Of a DNA stretch of 64,000 nt, positions 34,379 to 46,104 are shown one piece after another; the first letter of the stretch is position 1, and the number at the start of each line of letters is the position of its first letter. The position numbers and the translations under genes were made by a program. Under the pieces are notes generated by a model. It was given only the letters and a program-made list of their open reading frames with translations, was not told the DNA's origin and searched no databases. The DNA is from Ahaetulla prasina (Eukaryota; Chordata; Lepidosauria; Squamata; Colubridae). The DNA lies in contig NC_080542.1 in assembly GCF_028640845.1 (NCBI RefSeq), positions 148,427,298 through 148,491,297 on the forward strand, read 5' to 3'.

Positions 34379-35184
34379 TTCTTCTGCTCTATTTACAGTC
34401 TATAAAAACTTTCCAGAAGCTTTGAGGTTGAAGGCCGATGACTCACGTGTGCTTTTATGGTGATGTTTTTAATTTTCCTGTTTTTCTTTTAGCCCCGCCA
34501 AGATCGAGCTGTGAAATTCCCTTTATTTTAATATGAAACGTTTAAAAATTTGGCAACCCCCCAGATTTGGCTGGCCAGGGCATTCTCAATATTTGGCAAA
34601 TGGAATTTTTTTAGGGCATCGGTAGAGGTTACGAGATTTCAACCTTGGGAACAAACAAGCCCTCACTGGTTACTACCACTCCTTACTCACGGATCTGCCA
34701 CGTAGCTAAGGAGGATGGAGGACGCTGCCTTAAAAACCCAGCTCAAGATAAATAACCTTTTCGATGGAAAGTTTCTAGGCCTCAAGAAAAGCAAAATGTT
34801 CATTGTAAGAGATGATGCATGAAGAACCCGGCCAAAAGTCCCCCTGCCCTTAAAAAAGAGGATTGATTGTCTAAAGAGGCAGAGATGGTTAATCCCATTT
34901 TTTCCCACACACACAAAACAATAATAATAATAACTTGCAAACTGGAGCTTTTGAAATTTAGCACAAATGTTTTCTGTCTTTTTAACACAGGCCAAAGAGG
35001 AATCCTTGGCTATTTCATTCTTTCAATCTTGGCTAAAACTGATTTTATTTCTGCCTGCCTTCCCAAATCAATTTCACTTTGGGATTGATTAGAAATATTA
35101 ACCAATATTTTATTGCTTTTTAATTTCCCCTTCCTCCCACAGAAGGCTATCAAGTTTTCCCTAGCTGCACTCCTATTAAAAATG

Positions 35185-35805
35185 AGTGTTTAAAGTATTT
35201 CAGTCTTCCACCAAACACTTGTGTAACCAATTTACACAAACACTAAACTCTTGTTTAGCCAATTAAATCACTTAACATAAATGCTAGCTAAACAATTGGT
35301 TAACTAATTTAATCAATCTACCCAATTTAACCAAACACTAGTTAAACACTTGTTTAACTAATTTAACCAATTTAATCAACTGACACAAACGCTAATTAAA
35401 CAGTTGGTTAACCACTCTACACAATTTAACCAAACCCTCACATTCGTTTAACCAATTAAGGAAACACGCTAAACTCTTGTTTAACCAGTTTAACCAAACA
35501 CTAATTAAACACTTGTTTAACCAATTTCAATTGGTTAAACAAATCTACCCAATTTAACCAAATACCAGGTAAAACACTCATTTAACCAATTTACAGAAAC
35601 ACTAAACACTCTTTTAACCAATTTAAATAAACACTAAACACTTGTTTAACCAATTTAAGCAATTTACGTGTTTAGCCAATTTAACCAATCTACCCAATTT
35701 AACCAAAGATTAAACACTCATTTAACCAATTTAACCAATCATTAGTAAAATTCTTGTTTAACTCATTTAACTAAACACTAGTTAAATACTGCTTTAAACA
35801 CTAAA
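35185..35805. repeat. 'cacttgtttaaccaatttaacca' minisatellite
   Basis: About 600 bp of degenerate units of 25-40 bp built from TTGTTTAACCAATTTAACC and AAACACTAATTAAACAC. It lies 0.6-1.2 kb 3' of the GALNT4 stop and may fall in that gene's 3' UTR. 34380-35184 and 35806-36442 are otherwise unrecognised apart from the palindromic repeat at 35945-36045. Confidence 0.85.
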
Positions 35806-36442
35806 TCTAATGACAAGAGAGATGCGTTGAGCAAAGGAGAGGAATTAAAAGTCGGTCCTAAAACAAGGAATTCCCTAATTCCATAAGTTGCATTTTGGCA
35901 CACTTGTTAAAGCATCATTCATTATAGTTTTTCCCAACCAGGACAACTTTTGAGATGTGTGGACTTCGACTCCCAGAATTCCCTAGCCAAACACATCGAA
36001 GTGAATTTCTGGGAGTTGAAGTCCACACATTTTAAAGTTGCCAAGGTTGAAAAAAATCATATGAAAGCAATGCTTCTGGTCCAGCTTCAGAAAAACCATT
36101 TCCTGAATTTCACAACCTTGTGCATCCTTTAGCAAATCTTAAAAATGGAACAATTATTGTGCTGTTTTTAGTTCCCTCGAATTTAGCCCGTTCCCGGGAT
36201 GATCCCGTTTGTCGTAATCTGTGCAGAACAAACACACTTCAACTTGTGTGTGAAGTGTTGTTGTGTTCTGCCAATCACTCAGTTTTTTTTTTTTTAAAAA
36301 AAGGCACTTTTTCACCAACCGATCCACAAATCTTATCCCCCCCCCCAATCCGTTGTTCTCATCTGGAAATCTTGGGAAAAGTTATTTCAAGAGGCCCAAA
36401 CTTTATATCGGCAGGAATTATATTTTAGGAGGCGATCCGGGT

Positions 36443-38167
36443 CTATTTTTCAAACTTCCAGAGTTGGTTTTTATCCGACGGATCACACGTCCTCATCTTT
36501 ACGTCTGCGCGACCCTCTGGTGTACGGAAAGCGCTCAGACATTTGGCGGAGTGTGGGTGGTAGATGGTTCCATCTTTTTTAAAATGCCATATTATGATTT
36601 CCGGCACGGGAGACTTATCCTTGGGACAATTTCTCATGCCAACAAAATCTTTCTGCTCTCGCACTTCGGCACAGAGTTCAGTCACAGAATTGAAACGGAT
36701 TTCCAGATTGGACGTGTATTCGAAGAATTGATTGCCCCCTTGGCCGTGACATCCGAAAAGGCTCACGTGAGCTCCAGTGGGATTGTGTTCCGGGGAGTTG
36801 TAATCCAAACATTCGGAAGAGATGCCCAGGTTGTGGATGGCGCCGTGCCAGCCCTGCCGATCCTCCGGGACGTGTAAATTGGGAAAGACGGTTTTCAAAT
36901 ACCAGTCGAAATTCTGACACTGCAGACGCTGCCGTAAGAGTTTCCGTTCAGTGAGGTCGCCAAAGTTCTCCTTACGTGCAGGAGGATTCCGGTTGTAGAA
37001 ATGTTCTTTGTAGTGGTCCATCCAGACTTCGGCGGCCCGGGCGGTGTTTTGTAGAAAGTTAGGCCTGGCGTATGGGGCCCGTTTCGGAAAGACATGTCCA
37101 ACATGGGAACACGGGTGGATTTCCAAGACACCGCCGCACTGCCAGACACGGAAAGAGAGTTCCAAGTTCTCACCGCCCCAGACGTCCATACCGGTATCAT
37201 ACGTGCCGAGGTATTCGAAGTATTTTTTGCTGACGGCAAAGAGGCCGCCGGCCATAGTGGGCGATCGGATGGGATCCACTTTGGACTTCCGGCGTCGCCT
37301 CTCATAGTCAGGAACCACCTGCCACTGAAAGGTGAGCCGCCAGTCGAAGCCGCCGATCATGGGCTCACCGGATTGCATATAAAACTCGAACGTATTCCAG
37401 TCTATGGTGTCGATCACCGGACAGATGACGACGGAATCGTTCCAGGCAATACGTTCCAGCAAGGGCTCCAGCCATCCGGGGATGCACTCGCAATGGCAAT
37501 CCAGGAAGGTGAGGACTTCTCCAGTGGCAAAAGTGGCACCGATCAGCCGGGCACGCACCAACCCTTCGCGCTTCTGGGTGCGGATCAGGCGCACCCGGGG
37601 CAGGCGGCTGAGGTAGGCTTCCAGCTGGCCCTTCAGGTACGCCCGGTCACTGAGATCATCCACCAGAATGACCTCCTTGAGTAGGACGGCCGGGCTGGTT
37701 TCCAAGACGCTGTGCACCGTCCGCAGGAGGGTGGACCAGGCCTCGTTGTAGAAGGCGATAACCACTGAGGTGGTGGGCAGCCCGCGGTATTCGTATGTCT
37801 TGGCTTTGCACTCAGGCATCCGACCATCCTGGATGTGACGGTGCAGCGAGATGCGGTCGCTAAGGTAGACATTGATGGCGTAGCGGTCCAGCAAGCGTTC
37901 CTCCTGTCGCTTCTGCTCCGCATCCAAGCTCAGGTGAGATGCTTTGCCCCATTCTCCCGGCGCAGAGGGATCCGGAGGCGGTTTGGGCTGGACGGGTTGG
38001 GAGAGTTGCTCGGGCAGTGGGGAGGAAAGACCCCCGGAGGTCCCTCTTCCAGCTCGGGCTCCCGGGGGCGCCCCGAAAGGAGACAGAGGCAGCTGGAGAG
38101 CTAGAAAAACCGCCGCGCTCAACAAGGCCAAAAGCGCGCAGCCCCGACGGGCCAGCCGGGTTCGCAT
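36443..38167 (-). CDS. GALNT4: Polypeptide N-acetylgalactosaminyltransferase 4, single exon
   Basis: Type II Golgi enzyme that transfers GalNAc from UDP-GalNAc to Ser/Thr to start mucin-type O-glycans; GALNT4 is known for glycopeptide (follow-up) substrates. The 574-aa frame is uninterrupted; human GALNT4 is 578 aa and its coding part is also intronless. Residues about 9-28 form the signal anchor, followed by a Pro-rich stem. The GT-A domain spans about 130-420, with DCH at 223-225 (the DXH metal motif), WGGEN at 330-334, the acceptor-loop region after it, and a further metal ligand likely at His358. A ricin-type lectin domain runs from about 440 to 574, with the GNQFFEY and NQLWKFEK repeats. 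I placed the start at MRTRLARRG, residue 61 of the longer open frame, because it directly precedes the anchor; the upstream Ser/Pro-rich extension looks like translated 5' UTR. The stop is TAG at 36445-36443. Confidence 0.93.
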   Translation of the reverse strand: MRTRLARRGCALLALLSAAVFLALQLPLSPFGAPPGARAGRGTSGGLSSPLPEQLSQPVQPKPPPDPSAPGEWGKASHLSLDAEQKRQEERLLDRYAINVYLSDRISLHRHIQDGRMPECKAKTYEYRGLPTTSVVIAFYNEAWSTLLRTVHSVLETSPAVLLKEVILVDDLSDRAYLKGQLEAYLSRLPRVRLIRTQKREGLVRARLIGATFATGEVLTFLDCHCECIPGWLEPLLERIAWNDSVVICPVIDTIDWNTFEFYMQSGEPMIGGFDWRLTFQWQVVPDYERRRRKSKVDPIRSPTMAGGLFAVSKKYFEYLGTYDTGMDVWGGENLELSFRVWQCGGVLEIHPCSHVGHVFPKRAPYARPNFLQNTARAAEVWMDHYKEHFYNRNPPARKENFGDLTERKLLRQRLQCQNFDWYLKTVFPNLHVPEDRQGWHGAIHNLGISSECLDYNSPEHNPTGAHVSLFGCHGQGGNQFFEYTSNLEIRFNSVTELCAEVREQKDFVGMRNCPKDKSPVPEIIIWHFKKDGTIYHPHSAKCLSAFRTPEGRADVKMRTCDPSDKNQLWKFEK

Positions 38168-38560
38168 GGCCGAGGAGGAGGAGGAGGAGGCGGAGAGGCG
38201 GCCGTAGCAGCGAGGACGATCGCAGGACGAGGAGGAGGAGGGAGGAGGCGGCGGCACTGGCGCCTCCTCCCCTCCGCCCGCCCAGCCGAGGCGCGCCCGG
38301 CTGTTGCAAGTGGGAGAGTCCGTGCGCTTCGCTTCGCTTCCGTGCATGTTTGCTGCACGGTTACGCTCGGGCGGGTTTTGGGGAGGGGGGGCAGGGGGGC
38401 TTGCCCCGCGTCTTCAAAGAACAGGGAAGCCCCCCTCCCGATGGGAAAAGAGGACCCAGCGAAGGCCCGGCGGGGAGGGTGCGAGAAAAAAAAACTGTAA
38501 GGGATGGGGGGTGGATTGGGAGGGTGGTTTTTGGCTAAAATCTTAGGCAAAAACCATCTG
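38168..38560 (-). promoter_or_regulatory. GALNT4 5' UTR and GC-rich promoter
   Basis: GC-rich sequence with many CpGs and a (GAG/CTC)-rich tract directly upstream of the GALNT4 start. CpG density falls sharply beyond about 38560, where microsatellites begin. The open frame extends upstream to an in-frame ATG at 38347, but the residues are low-complexity Ser/Pro. Confidence 0.55.
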
Positions 38561-38574
38561 TTCCTTGCGTCTCT

Positions 38575-38825
38575 CTGTCTCTATCTATCTATCATTTAAT
38601 GTCTATATGTATGTACGTGTATATATATGTATGTATATATGTGTGTATCAATTTCATTGTTTAATAATGTCTGCCAGTGTGTTCACCAAAAAAAGTGACA
38701 ATAAAGGTTATTATATTCATCATTATCTACCTACCTACCTACCTACCTATTTATCTACCTACCTACCTACCTACCTACCTATCTACCTTTCTACCTACCT
38801 ACCTATCTATCTACATTTAGATTTA
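38575..38825. repeat. (TATG)n and (ACCT)n microsatellites
   Basis: CTAT/TATG variants to 38650 and ACCT units with ATCT interruptions at 38728-38815. 38826-39090 is not recognised. Confidence 0.9.
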
Positions 38826-39091
38826 GACCTTGCCTCCCTGCCTCTCCAAATGACTCCCGGCCCTATAGAAATCCATTTTACAACTTGTCAACACATTTAA
38901 TATTTACAAACACAATTTACAGAAGATGGTTTTCCTGGGGAATTCTGGGTGTTGAAGTCCACAGGTCAGAAGGACAGAATAATAGAATAGTGACTGTCCC
39001 AAACCGTCCAGGTTATTATGATCAGAGGGAGAGCTTACCAAGATAAATTAGTCTAGATGGGGGGGGTCTCTAAACTTGACAACTTGAAGAT

Positions 39092-39335
39092 TTGTGGAAT
39101 AGAATAGAAAGAATAGAATATGGAATAGAATTGGACAGAGTAGAACAGAATATGGAATGGAATGGAATGGAATGGAATAGAATAGAATAGAATAGAATAG
39201 AATAGAATAGAATAGAATAGAATAGAATAGAATAGAATAGAATAGAATAGAATAGAATAGAATGAAGTGGAAAGGACCTTGGAGGTCTTCTAGTCCAGCC
39301 CCTGCTCAAGCAGGAGAACCTCCTACTTCCAGAAT
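39092..39335 (-). mobile_element. (AATAG)n tail and CR1 3' end
   Basis: About 17 perfect AATAG units (39176-39261), flanked by imperfect ones, lead into a reversed CR1 3' end (GGACCTTGGAGGTCTTCTAG). The pentamer is therefore the tail of a minus-strand CR1. Confidence 0.82.
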
Positions 39336-39564
39336 TCCTCAGCCAGCCACGATAGATAACAAATTAAATTATTTACAAGGAGAAATTTGGTTTCTGATGT
39401 AGATGGTAAAGGTTTGAACCTGAGCTGAGTGCAAATTTAGCCACGGGGAATTTGCCACAAAGGATTTTTTTCCCCTGCAAAATGCATCAATGGTGGGACA
39501 ATTTCTATGAAATCACATCTAAAAATAATGTGGCTTTATTTCTGGAACTGAGGCCATGAGGGAT

Positions 39565-39902
39565 ACCGCTACTCCTTGATTTACAATGTTCATTTAGTGA
39601 CAGTTCCAAGTTACAATGGCAGTTTAAAAAAACATGACTTAGGACGGTTGTTCACCCTTAACGACCATCACAGCATCTCCAGGCTCCCAGGATCAAAATT
39701 CAGGCGCTTGGTAACTGCCTCATCTTTACGACGCGTCTTGGGGGGTGGTGGTGGTGGTGGTCACGTGATCCACTTTTGCAACCTGATGATCAGATTTACT
39801 TAACAACTGCAGTGAATAAAGGGGCCAAATTCACTGTAGCTATGTTTCACTTAGGAACCGAAATTTGGGCTCGGTTGCAGTCGTACGTCGAGGACTAGCC
39901 GG
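39565..39902 (+). mobile_element. Tigger-like MITE
   Basis: CTCCTTGATTTACAATGTTC to CAGTCGTACGTCGAGGACTA, with a (GGT)n in the middle (39738-39760). Confidence 0.75.
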
Positions 39903-40014
39903 ATTTGAGTCTAACCAGGGAAGGTTTCCGAAGATGCCTGCAAACACTGAAGGCAGCCCCAAAAACAAATATTGGAGCTGAAAAGATGACAGACTGCCAT
40001 ATATGAGAAAATAT

Positions 40015-40024
40015 ATTTTTGTGT

Positions 40025-40061
<37 letters not shown>
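40015..40061. repeat. (TG)n microsatellite
   Basis: About 20 TG units. 39903-40185 otherwise has no recognisable feature. Confidence 0.93.
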
Positions 40062-40062
<1 letters not shown>

Positions 40063-40185
40063 ACACATTGCAGGGAAAACAGAATTCCTTCCTTCCCGGA
40101 TCTGAGGAATAAGCCAAAGGTGGAATAAGATACACACACACATATGTAAAGCATACAAGGAAGTGTTTTGTTTGGATTTATACAA

Positions 40186-40385
40186 CCAAGCTCAGAGAGC
40201 AGCAAAGATTCTACAGTCCTCCTCCTCCCTTTTTTCACTCCACAATACCACCCCCTTCTAGCACTGATGATGTTCCCTAATTGGGTCATGAAACATCTGC
40301 AAGAAAACCACCAAGCTCAGAGAACACCAAGGACCCCATTTCAACCCCGAGCTACCAATATTCTCTTTTATTGGAATTCTGGCAT
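40186..40385 (+). mobile_element. Penelope-like 'GATGTTCCCTAA' repeat copy
   Basis: The hammerhead-like order is intact at 40265-40302: CTGATGA, stem region, GAAAC, ATC, TGCAAG. It is followed by ACCACCAAGCTCAGAGAAC and CAACCCCGAGCTACCAATATT. 40386-40690 is not recognised. Confidence 0.6.
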
Positions 40386-40689
40386 TAGCCAGAAGGTTTT
40401 CCCCAGGTCTTAAATTTCACAGTGGAAAAGTCCCAGCAATTGGATCTGACTGGGTTGGGCTTTTATTTTTCCTCCACATTCTTGGCTACGGCCAAACTGA
40501 GGGATTTATTCTGACGCAACCCATGGCTCATAACCAAGGGGAGGTCAAACCACACAACAAATAACACACCCACGAAATCACACACTTCTTTCTCCCTTTC
40601 CAAAGAAGGAAACTTTGTTCTCTGGCTCCACACCCAGATCGGAAAAAATAATGCAGGAGCTTCTCCCCAGCCGTCTGCAACATAAAACA

Positions 40690-40800
40690 ACGGCAATACA
40701 GGCAGTCCTTGTCTTAAAGACCGGCGCAATGGAGGACCAAACTTCTGTCCTTAAGCAAGACATTGGTGAAGTGAGATTTGTCCCATTCGACAACCTTCCT
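40690..40800 (+). mobile_element. Tigger-like MITE fragment
   Basis: AGGCAGTCCTTGTCTTAAAG to CGACAACCTTCCTTGCC, left part only. Confidence 0.5.
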
Positions 40801-40924
40801 TGCCATTTTTTTTTGTGGGGGGGAGCACCATAGTATGCACTTTATTAACAGGAAATGTACAACTTGAGGAGTCTTAATTATTAGCCAGGATGGGGGTGAT
40901 AAATTAGGCAACAGTTTAAAAAGC

Positions 40925-41325
40925 AATGGGAAGAAAGAGAAAGAAAGAGAGAGAGAAATAAAGAAAAAAGATGAAGTAAGGGAGAAAGAAAAAAAAAGGA
41001 AGAAAGAAAGGAGGAAGAGGAAGGAAGGAAAAATAAAAGAAGGAAGAAAGGGGCAGAAAGGAAGAAAGAGATAGGAGAGGGAAGGAACAATAGGAAGAAG
41101 AAAAAGAAAGGAAGGAAGGAAAGAAAGAAAGAAAAAAGAAAGAAAGAAAGAAAAAGATACGAGGGAAGGGAAGGAGGGAGGAACAATAGAGAAGGATGGG
41201 AAGGAAGGAAGGAAAAGGAAGGAATAAAGAGAAAAAAGAAAGAAAAAGAGAGAAGAAGGAAGGAAAAGTAAGGAGGTAGCAGGAGGGAAGGGAAGGAAGG
41301 AAGAATAGGGACAGAAAGGAAGGGT
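40925..41325. repeat. Purine-rich (GAAA/GGAA)n tract
   Basis: About 400 bp nearly pyrimidine-free on the plus strand. A CR1 3' end follows at 41330-41390 (GCAGGGGGCTGGACTAGAAG). 41400-41745 is not recognised. Confidence 0.93.
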
Positions 41326-41749
41326 CTCCTGTATCCTGCTTGAGCAGGGGGCTGGACTAGAAGATCTCCAAGGTCCCTTCCAGCGCTATTCTAATTAATT
41401 AATGTCATGCCTAGTTTGGACCTCAGAAGATTGCGGTAAAGCATTTATTATAACACTGTTGTGCAAATGCTCCAATTTGGGCACACAACTGGTTTGTGAC
41501 ATTTCCAAAAGCTGCAGTGAGAGAAGCCCCCGTTGCTTCATTTGTGACTTTTGTAAAGCTTTGCGCAGGTCTCATGCTGTTCACATATACAAAAAAACCG
41601 GCCACTCCAAAAAAGCCGCCTCTCACAAAATGACACAACACAGCATGACTAAGGAGAATATTTTGTGATGTTTTTGTTAAGGCAGGTTGGCAAATAGTCA
41701 CCCAGGAAAGGCTCTACAAGAGTTTAAAACTGTTGTTGGTTTGGAAAGT

Positions 41750-42112
41750 ACAAGAAGTCCTTGGCTTACAATCGTTCATTTAGTGACGGTTCTGAGTTAT
41801 AACAGCGGGGTGGGGAAAGGGACCGGGAACCATTTTCATACTTACGATCGTCGCAGCCTCCTCGTTCAGCCACCAACTCGTATTTACAATGGTTGCAGGG
41901 TCCTCCGAGAGTCACACGTTCGGATGAGCAAAATGGGGTAACCCAGATTCGCTTAACCACCACATTGCTGGCTTAACCGCTGCAGCGATTCACTCAACGA
42001 TGGTGGCAGGGAAGCTCGTAAAATGGGGCCAAACTCCCTGAACCCATTGTTTCACTTTTCAGCAAATAATTTTGGACTCCACTGCGGTCGTAAGTTGAGG
42101 AGTGCCTGCCTT
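41750..42112 (+). mobile_element. Tigger-like MITE, near full length
   Basis: TACAAGAAGTCCTTGGCTTAC to GGTCGTAAGTTGAGGAGTGCC. 42113-42590 is AT-rich and not recognised. Confidence 0.75.
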
Positions 42113-42589
42113 ACCTAAACCTCCCTCTGACTAAGAAAAGCACAATCAACAATGGGAAACTCTGTCACTGGGTTCTTTATGGTGTGAATATTTTTTTAAA
42201 AAATAAAACCCACAAAGCAGCAAAGCCGAAAAATGTTATGCAGCGTGAAAGCCGTTGCAATGCAAACTTTTTCTTACATTGAAATTAAAATAATAAAATA
42301 ATAAAATAAAATAATATTAGCTTTGTTTGAACGTGCCTCTTTGATCGTCACGATCTCTGTGCTTGAGCTGGGAAGAGAATGAGTTCCAAAAAGAGACCAA
42401 CATTCTTTTGAAACACAGCCGCTACCCAGAATAAATACTTGAAGGGCGACCTTCATTTATTGGAAGGGAGCTCCTCCATATTTCCACAGAAATTACTCGG
42501 CAGGAATGGGCCCTTAGAAGCCAATAGCCTAAATTTCTCAGTCGAGGATTTATACCTGGCAACGTACATAGATATTGCACGGAGGGGTC

Positions 42590-42925
42590 CTTGCTGCTTT
42601 CTGAGCTGGGTGGTTTCCTTGCAGACGTTTCGTGGCCCAACTAGGGAACATCATCAGGGCTAGAAGGGAGGGGGGGGGTTGTGGAGAGGAGAAGGAGGAG
42701 GAGAAAGAAAAGAGGAGGAGGAAGAACGAGGAAGACTGTGGGGACCTTGATGCTCTCTTAGTTTGGTTTTCTTGCAGACGTTTCATGACCAAACTGGGGA
42801 ATATCATCAGGGCTCTAGCATCAATGCTATATCAATGCATAGAACTGATGATGTTCCCTAGTTGGGTCATGAAACATCTGCAAGGAAACAACTAAGCTCA
42901 GAGAGCATCAAAGATATACAGTCGT
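42590..42925. mobile_element. Penelope-like repeat, facing copies
   Basis: Minus copies are centred near 42640 and 42790, and one plus copy is at 42845-42890, separated by GAGGA-rich tracts. The minus copy at 42660-42615 and the plus copy both keep CTGATGA and GAAAC. 42926-43470 is not recognised. Confidence 0.6.
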
Positions 42926-43474
42926 CGTCGTCCTAATTTAAAAGTGTTGCATTAGCAATACACTGACTAAAGCTAGGGTCCAGAATCAATCAATAATGCA
43001 AGTAAGTTGGGCTGGCCAACACCAGTAAGCCTCAGTAAAAAGACTCTCTACACGCTCTGGAGCTCCTCAATAAAGGTGGAATATACAAATCTCTCCTGGG
43101 ACTTTGACTCCCATCAGCTATCCTGCATTTTCGCTTTCTGTCTCCGACTTAAATTCTGTTTCTCCCCCCCCCCCCAAAACCAGTCAGGGAAACGACCTGC
43201 AGGTGTTTGACCTCTGCTTAGGCACATCAAGGATGGAAGAGTTTACTGCTAAAAATGATAAAATCTGCTTTTTTCCATTCTTTTTTTATTACCCCAATCC
43301 TGATTGCGAAAAAGGAAAAGATAATCAAGTAATAAAACGAATAGCTTTGTGGTGAAAGCCCAGAGCGAGCGTAAAATGAAATTGCTATCATGGGTCCCCA
43401 AAATTTGTTTTCTCAGCAAAAGAGGAAGGAGTTTCATTTACCAAGACATCCCTTAAATAGAGAGGCCAGCAATC

Positions 43475-43895
43475 ACAGGGAGTCCTCGACTTACAGCCGT
43501 TCGTTTAGGGACCGTTCAAACATCCAATGGCACGAATAAAGTGACTTGCGAGCAGTTTCACAATTACAACTGTTGCAGTATCTTCAAGGGTCACCTGATC
43601 GAAATTTGACCGCTTGGCAATTGACTCCTATTTATGACGGTTGCACCATCCCTTTTGTGACCTGCTGTCCAGAAAAGATTCAGCTTACTAACTGAACTAC
43701 TACAGTGATTCATTTAATAACAGTGGCAGGAAAGGTCATAAAAGGAGGCAAAATGAGCATCTCACATAGCAACAGAAATTGGGATGTCATAAACTGAGGA
43801 CTTCTCGCACAGTAAAAGACTTGCAGAACAATCGACTTGGCTAGCAGCAGAAATTCGGATCCCTATTGAGGTCGTAAGTCGAGGACTGCATGTAG
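43475..43895 (+). mobile_element. Tigger-like MITE
   Basis: AGGGAGTCCTCGACTTACAG to GTCGTAAGTCGAGGACTGCA, with an extra internal terminus near 43800. Confidence 0.75.
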
Positions 43896-43964
43896 CTAAA
43901 GAAAAACAACGTAGAGAATTAAAGAGATGGATGGGTAAGTTTCCTTAATGTGGTGTATATATTG

Positions 43965-44450
43965 CAGGCAGTCTTTCACTTACGATCACAAATGAGCCCT
44001 AAATCTCTGTTACTAAGTGAGACAGTTGTTAAGTGAGTCTTATTTTATGAACTTTCTGCCCACAGTTGTTAAGTGAAGCACCCCAAATGTTAAGTTAGGT
44101 AGTTAAGACATTTCTGTTGCTAAGTGAGACAGTTGTTAAGTGAGTTTCCCCCCATTTTATGATCTTCTTTGCCACCGTGGTTAAGTGAATCCCTGCAGTT
44201 GTTAAATGAGTTACAAGTGAATCTGGCTTCCCCCTTCTGACCCTCTGCAAGAAGGTCACAAAAGGGGATTGCGTGATCCCCCGGGGACGTTGCGATCGTT
44301 GTAAATATAACTCAGTTGCCAAGCGTCTGAATTCTGATCATGTGACCAAGGGGATGCGCCAATGGTCGTAAGTGTGAACAATGGTCATAAGTCACTTTTT
44401 CAGGGCCATTGTAACTTCAAAGGCCACTAAACAAGGACCAACTGCATTTT
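43965..44450 (-). mobile_element. Tigger-like MITE
   Basis: GCAGGCAGTCTTTCACTTACG, then reversed interior to GGTCATAAGTCACTTTTTCA. Both termini are recognisable, with a local duplication of the GTTAAGTGAG segment. Confidence 0.7.
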
Positions 44451-44452
44451 CA

Positions 44453-45307
44453 GGTAGTCCTCGACTTACAACAGTTCATTTACTGACAGTTCAAAGTTAC
44501 AACGGCCCTGGCAAAAGTGACTTAGGACCATTTAGCGCTCCATGGCATAGGGCCGGGTTACTTACGGGACCGCCTACTGCTACCGAATATCTCTCACCGA
44601 CCCGTGCGCTCTCACAGAGAGGGACTCCTCAGGGTGCCGTCTGCTAGACAGTGTCGTTTGGCGACACCCAGGGGAAGGGCCTTCTCTGTGGGGGCTCCCA
44701 CCCTCTGGAACGAACTCCCCCCAGGACTTCGTCAACTTCCGGACCTCCGAACCTTCCGTCGCGAGCTTAAAACACATTTATTCATCTGCGCAGGACTGGA
44801 CTAGATTTTAAATTTATAGTGGTTTTAATTGGTTTTAATATTTATACTATTTTTAATAATTTGGCTTTTAGAATAAGTTTTTAATGGTTATCTTAATTTG
44901 TACATATATGTTTTTACTTGCCTGTGAACCGCCCTGAGTCCTTCGGGAGATAGGGCGGTATACAAATACGAATAAATAAATAAATAAATAAATTTTTCAC
45001 AGTTAATGATAGTCACGGACTCCTCATGGTCCTGTGATCGAAATTCACACGTTCTGCCGACTCATGGTTATGACGGTCGCAACATCCGCCGGGGGGTGTC
45101 ATGCAATCCGCTTTTGCAACCTTCTAACGAGCAAAGTCAATGGGGGAAGCTGGATTCACTTAACAACAGTGTGACTCACATAACAGTGGCAATGATTCAC
45201 TTAGCAATTGCGGCCAAAAAAAAGTCATAAAACGGAGCAAAATTTGCTTCACTTCGCAACGTAAATTTGGGGCTCCATTGTGGTTGTAATTCAAGGACTG
45301 CCTGTAT
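44453..45307 (+). mobile_element. Tigger-like MITE interrupted by an L2-like fragment
   Basis: The MITE starts AGGTAGTCCTCGACTTACAA, is broken at 44532, resumes at about 44993 (TTTTTCACAGTTAATG) and ends CAAGGACTGCCTG near 45304. Confidence 0.75.
44533..44992 (+). mobile_element. L2-like LINE 3' fragment inside a MITE
   Basis: Codes [15 protein letters not shown]...[22 protein letters not shown]...ELKTHLFICAGLD in frame to a stop, then the GCCCTGAGTCCTTCGGGAGA hairpin and (AAATA)n. The insertion point is the T-run of the MITE. Confidence 0.82.
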
Positions 45308-45594
45308 TTGAAAAAGGGTTGGGTTATCCGGAACAAGTATGTGCAAGACAAAACTTGTGATCGTACGCTGACGTAAGCACGCAATCCTCTTGTTCCGAGT
45401 GTCTGTAACAGACACAATTCTTGGGACATTTTAAGGTCAATATGTAACCAGCCACACCAATACTGTAACTGTGGAGGCACACAGTTGCTTTAGTCATCAC
45501 TTCCCTGGTTGTGTAACTCTTGGCTGAAAAGAAAAGAGAATATTCAGGCCTCTCTCAGTTGCCGGGACTCGCTACAAAAGACAACAATGGTGAG

Positions 45595-45795
45595 CCATTG
45601 GAAGTGAATTGAAAAAGTAATGAACACTGTGAGCCAAATCAGAAAAAAAGGGAAGAGAATTAAAAAAGAAATGAACACTGTGAGTTAAAGCATAAAAAAT
45701 TAAATGAAAATTTAAAAAAGAAATGAAAATTGGGAGTCAAAGCAGAAAAAAATGGAAGAGAATTAAAAAAGGAAATGCTGAATGGGTACATGGCA
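45595..45795. repeat. Short tandem repeat of about 55 bp, 3-4 units
   Basis: Units contain GAATTAAAAAAGAAATGAACA and GTGAGTCAAAGCAGAAAAAA-like words. 45308-45594 and 45796-46100 are not recognised. Confidence 0.65.
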
Positions 45796-46104
45796 GCCAG
45801 CCAGGTTGGAAAGCGGAGTGAGAAAGTCCTTGCGTGCAAAGCAGAAATAATTCTGGGTTTTTTAATGTGTTCTTGTTTCAAAAAAAAAAAAACAAGCCAA
45901 GTTTGATCGTTGAAAGGTTGGGGAAAAAAACACTCCCTTTAACTTTCATCCCACTTCCAGTTTATCCTAACCAGGATTGTCCACCATTTCTGAATTAATC
46001 GACGGCGAGATGCTGATAAGGCCTTGCAGGCATCTCCCAAATATTTCTATTTATTTATTTGTTCTAAATGACTGGGGTTTTTGAAGAAGCAACTGGACAC
46101 CCAC

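Noticed and set aside
37094..37684. Plus-strand open frame of 196 codons opposite GALNT4
   Set aside because: Antisense shadow of the strongly conserved GALNT4 catalytic domain; its protein matches nothing I recognise.
38168..38347. 60-residue N-terminal extension of GALNT4 from an upstream in-frame ATG
   Set aside because: It is low-complexity Ser/Pro/Ala and would push the signal anchor inward; the family starts just before the anchor.
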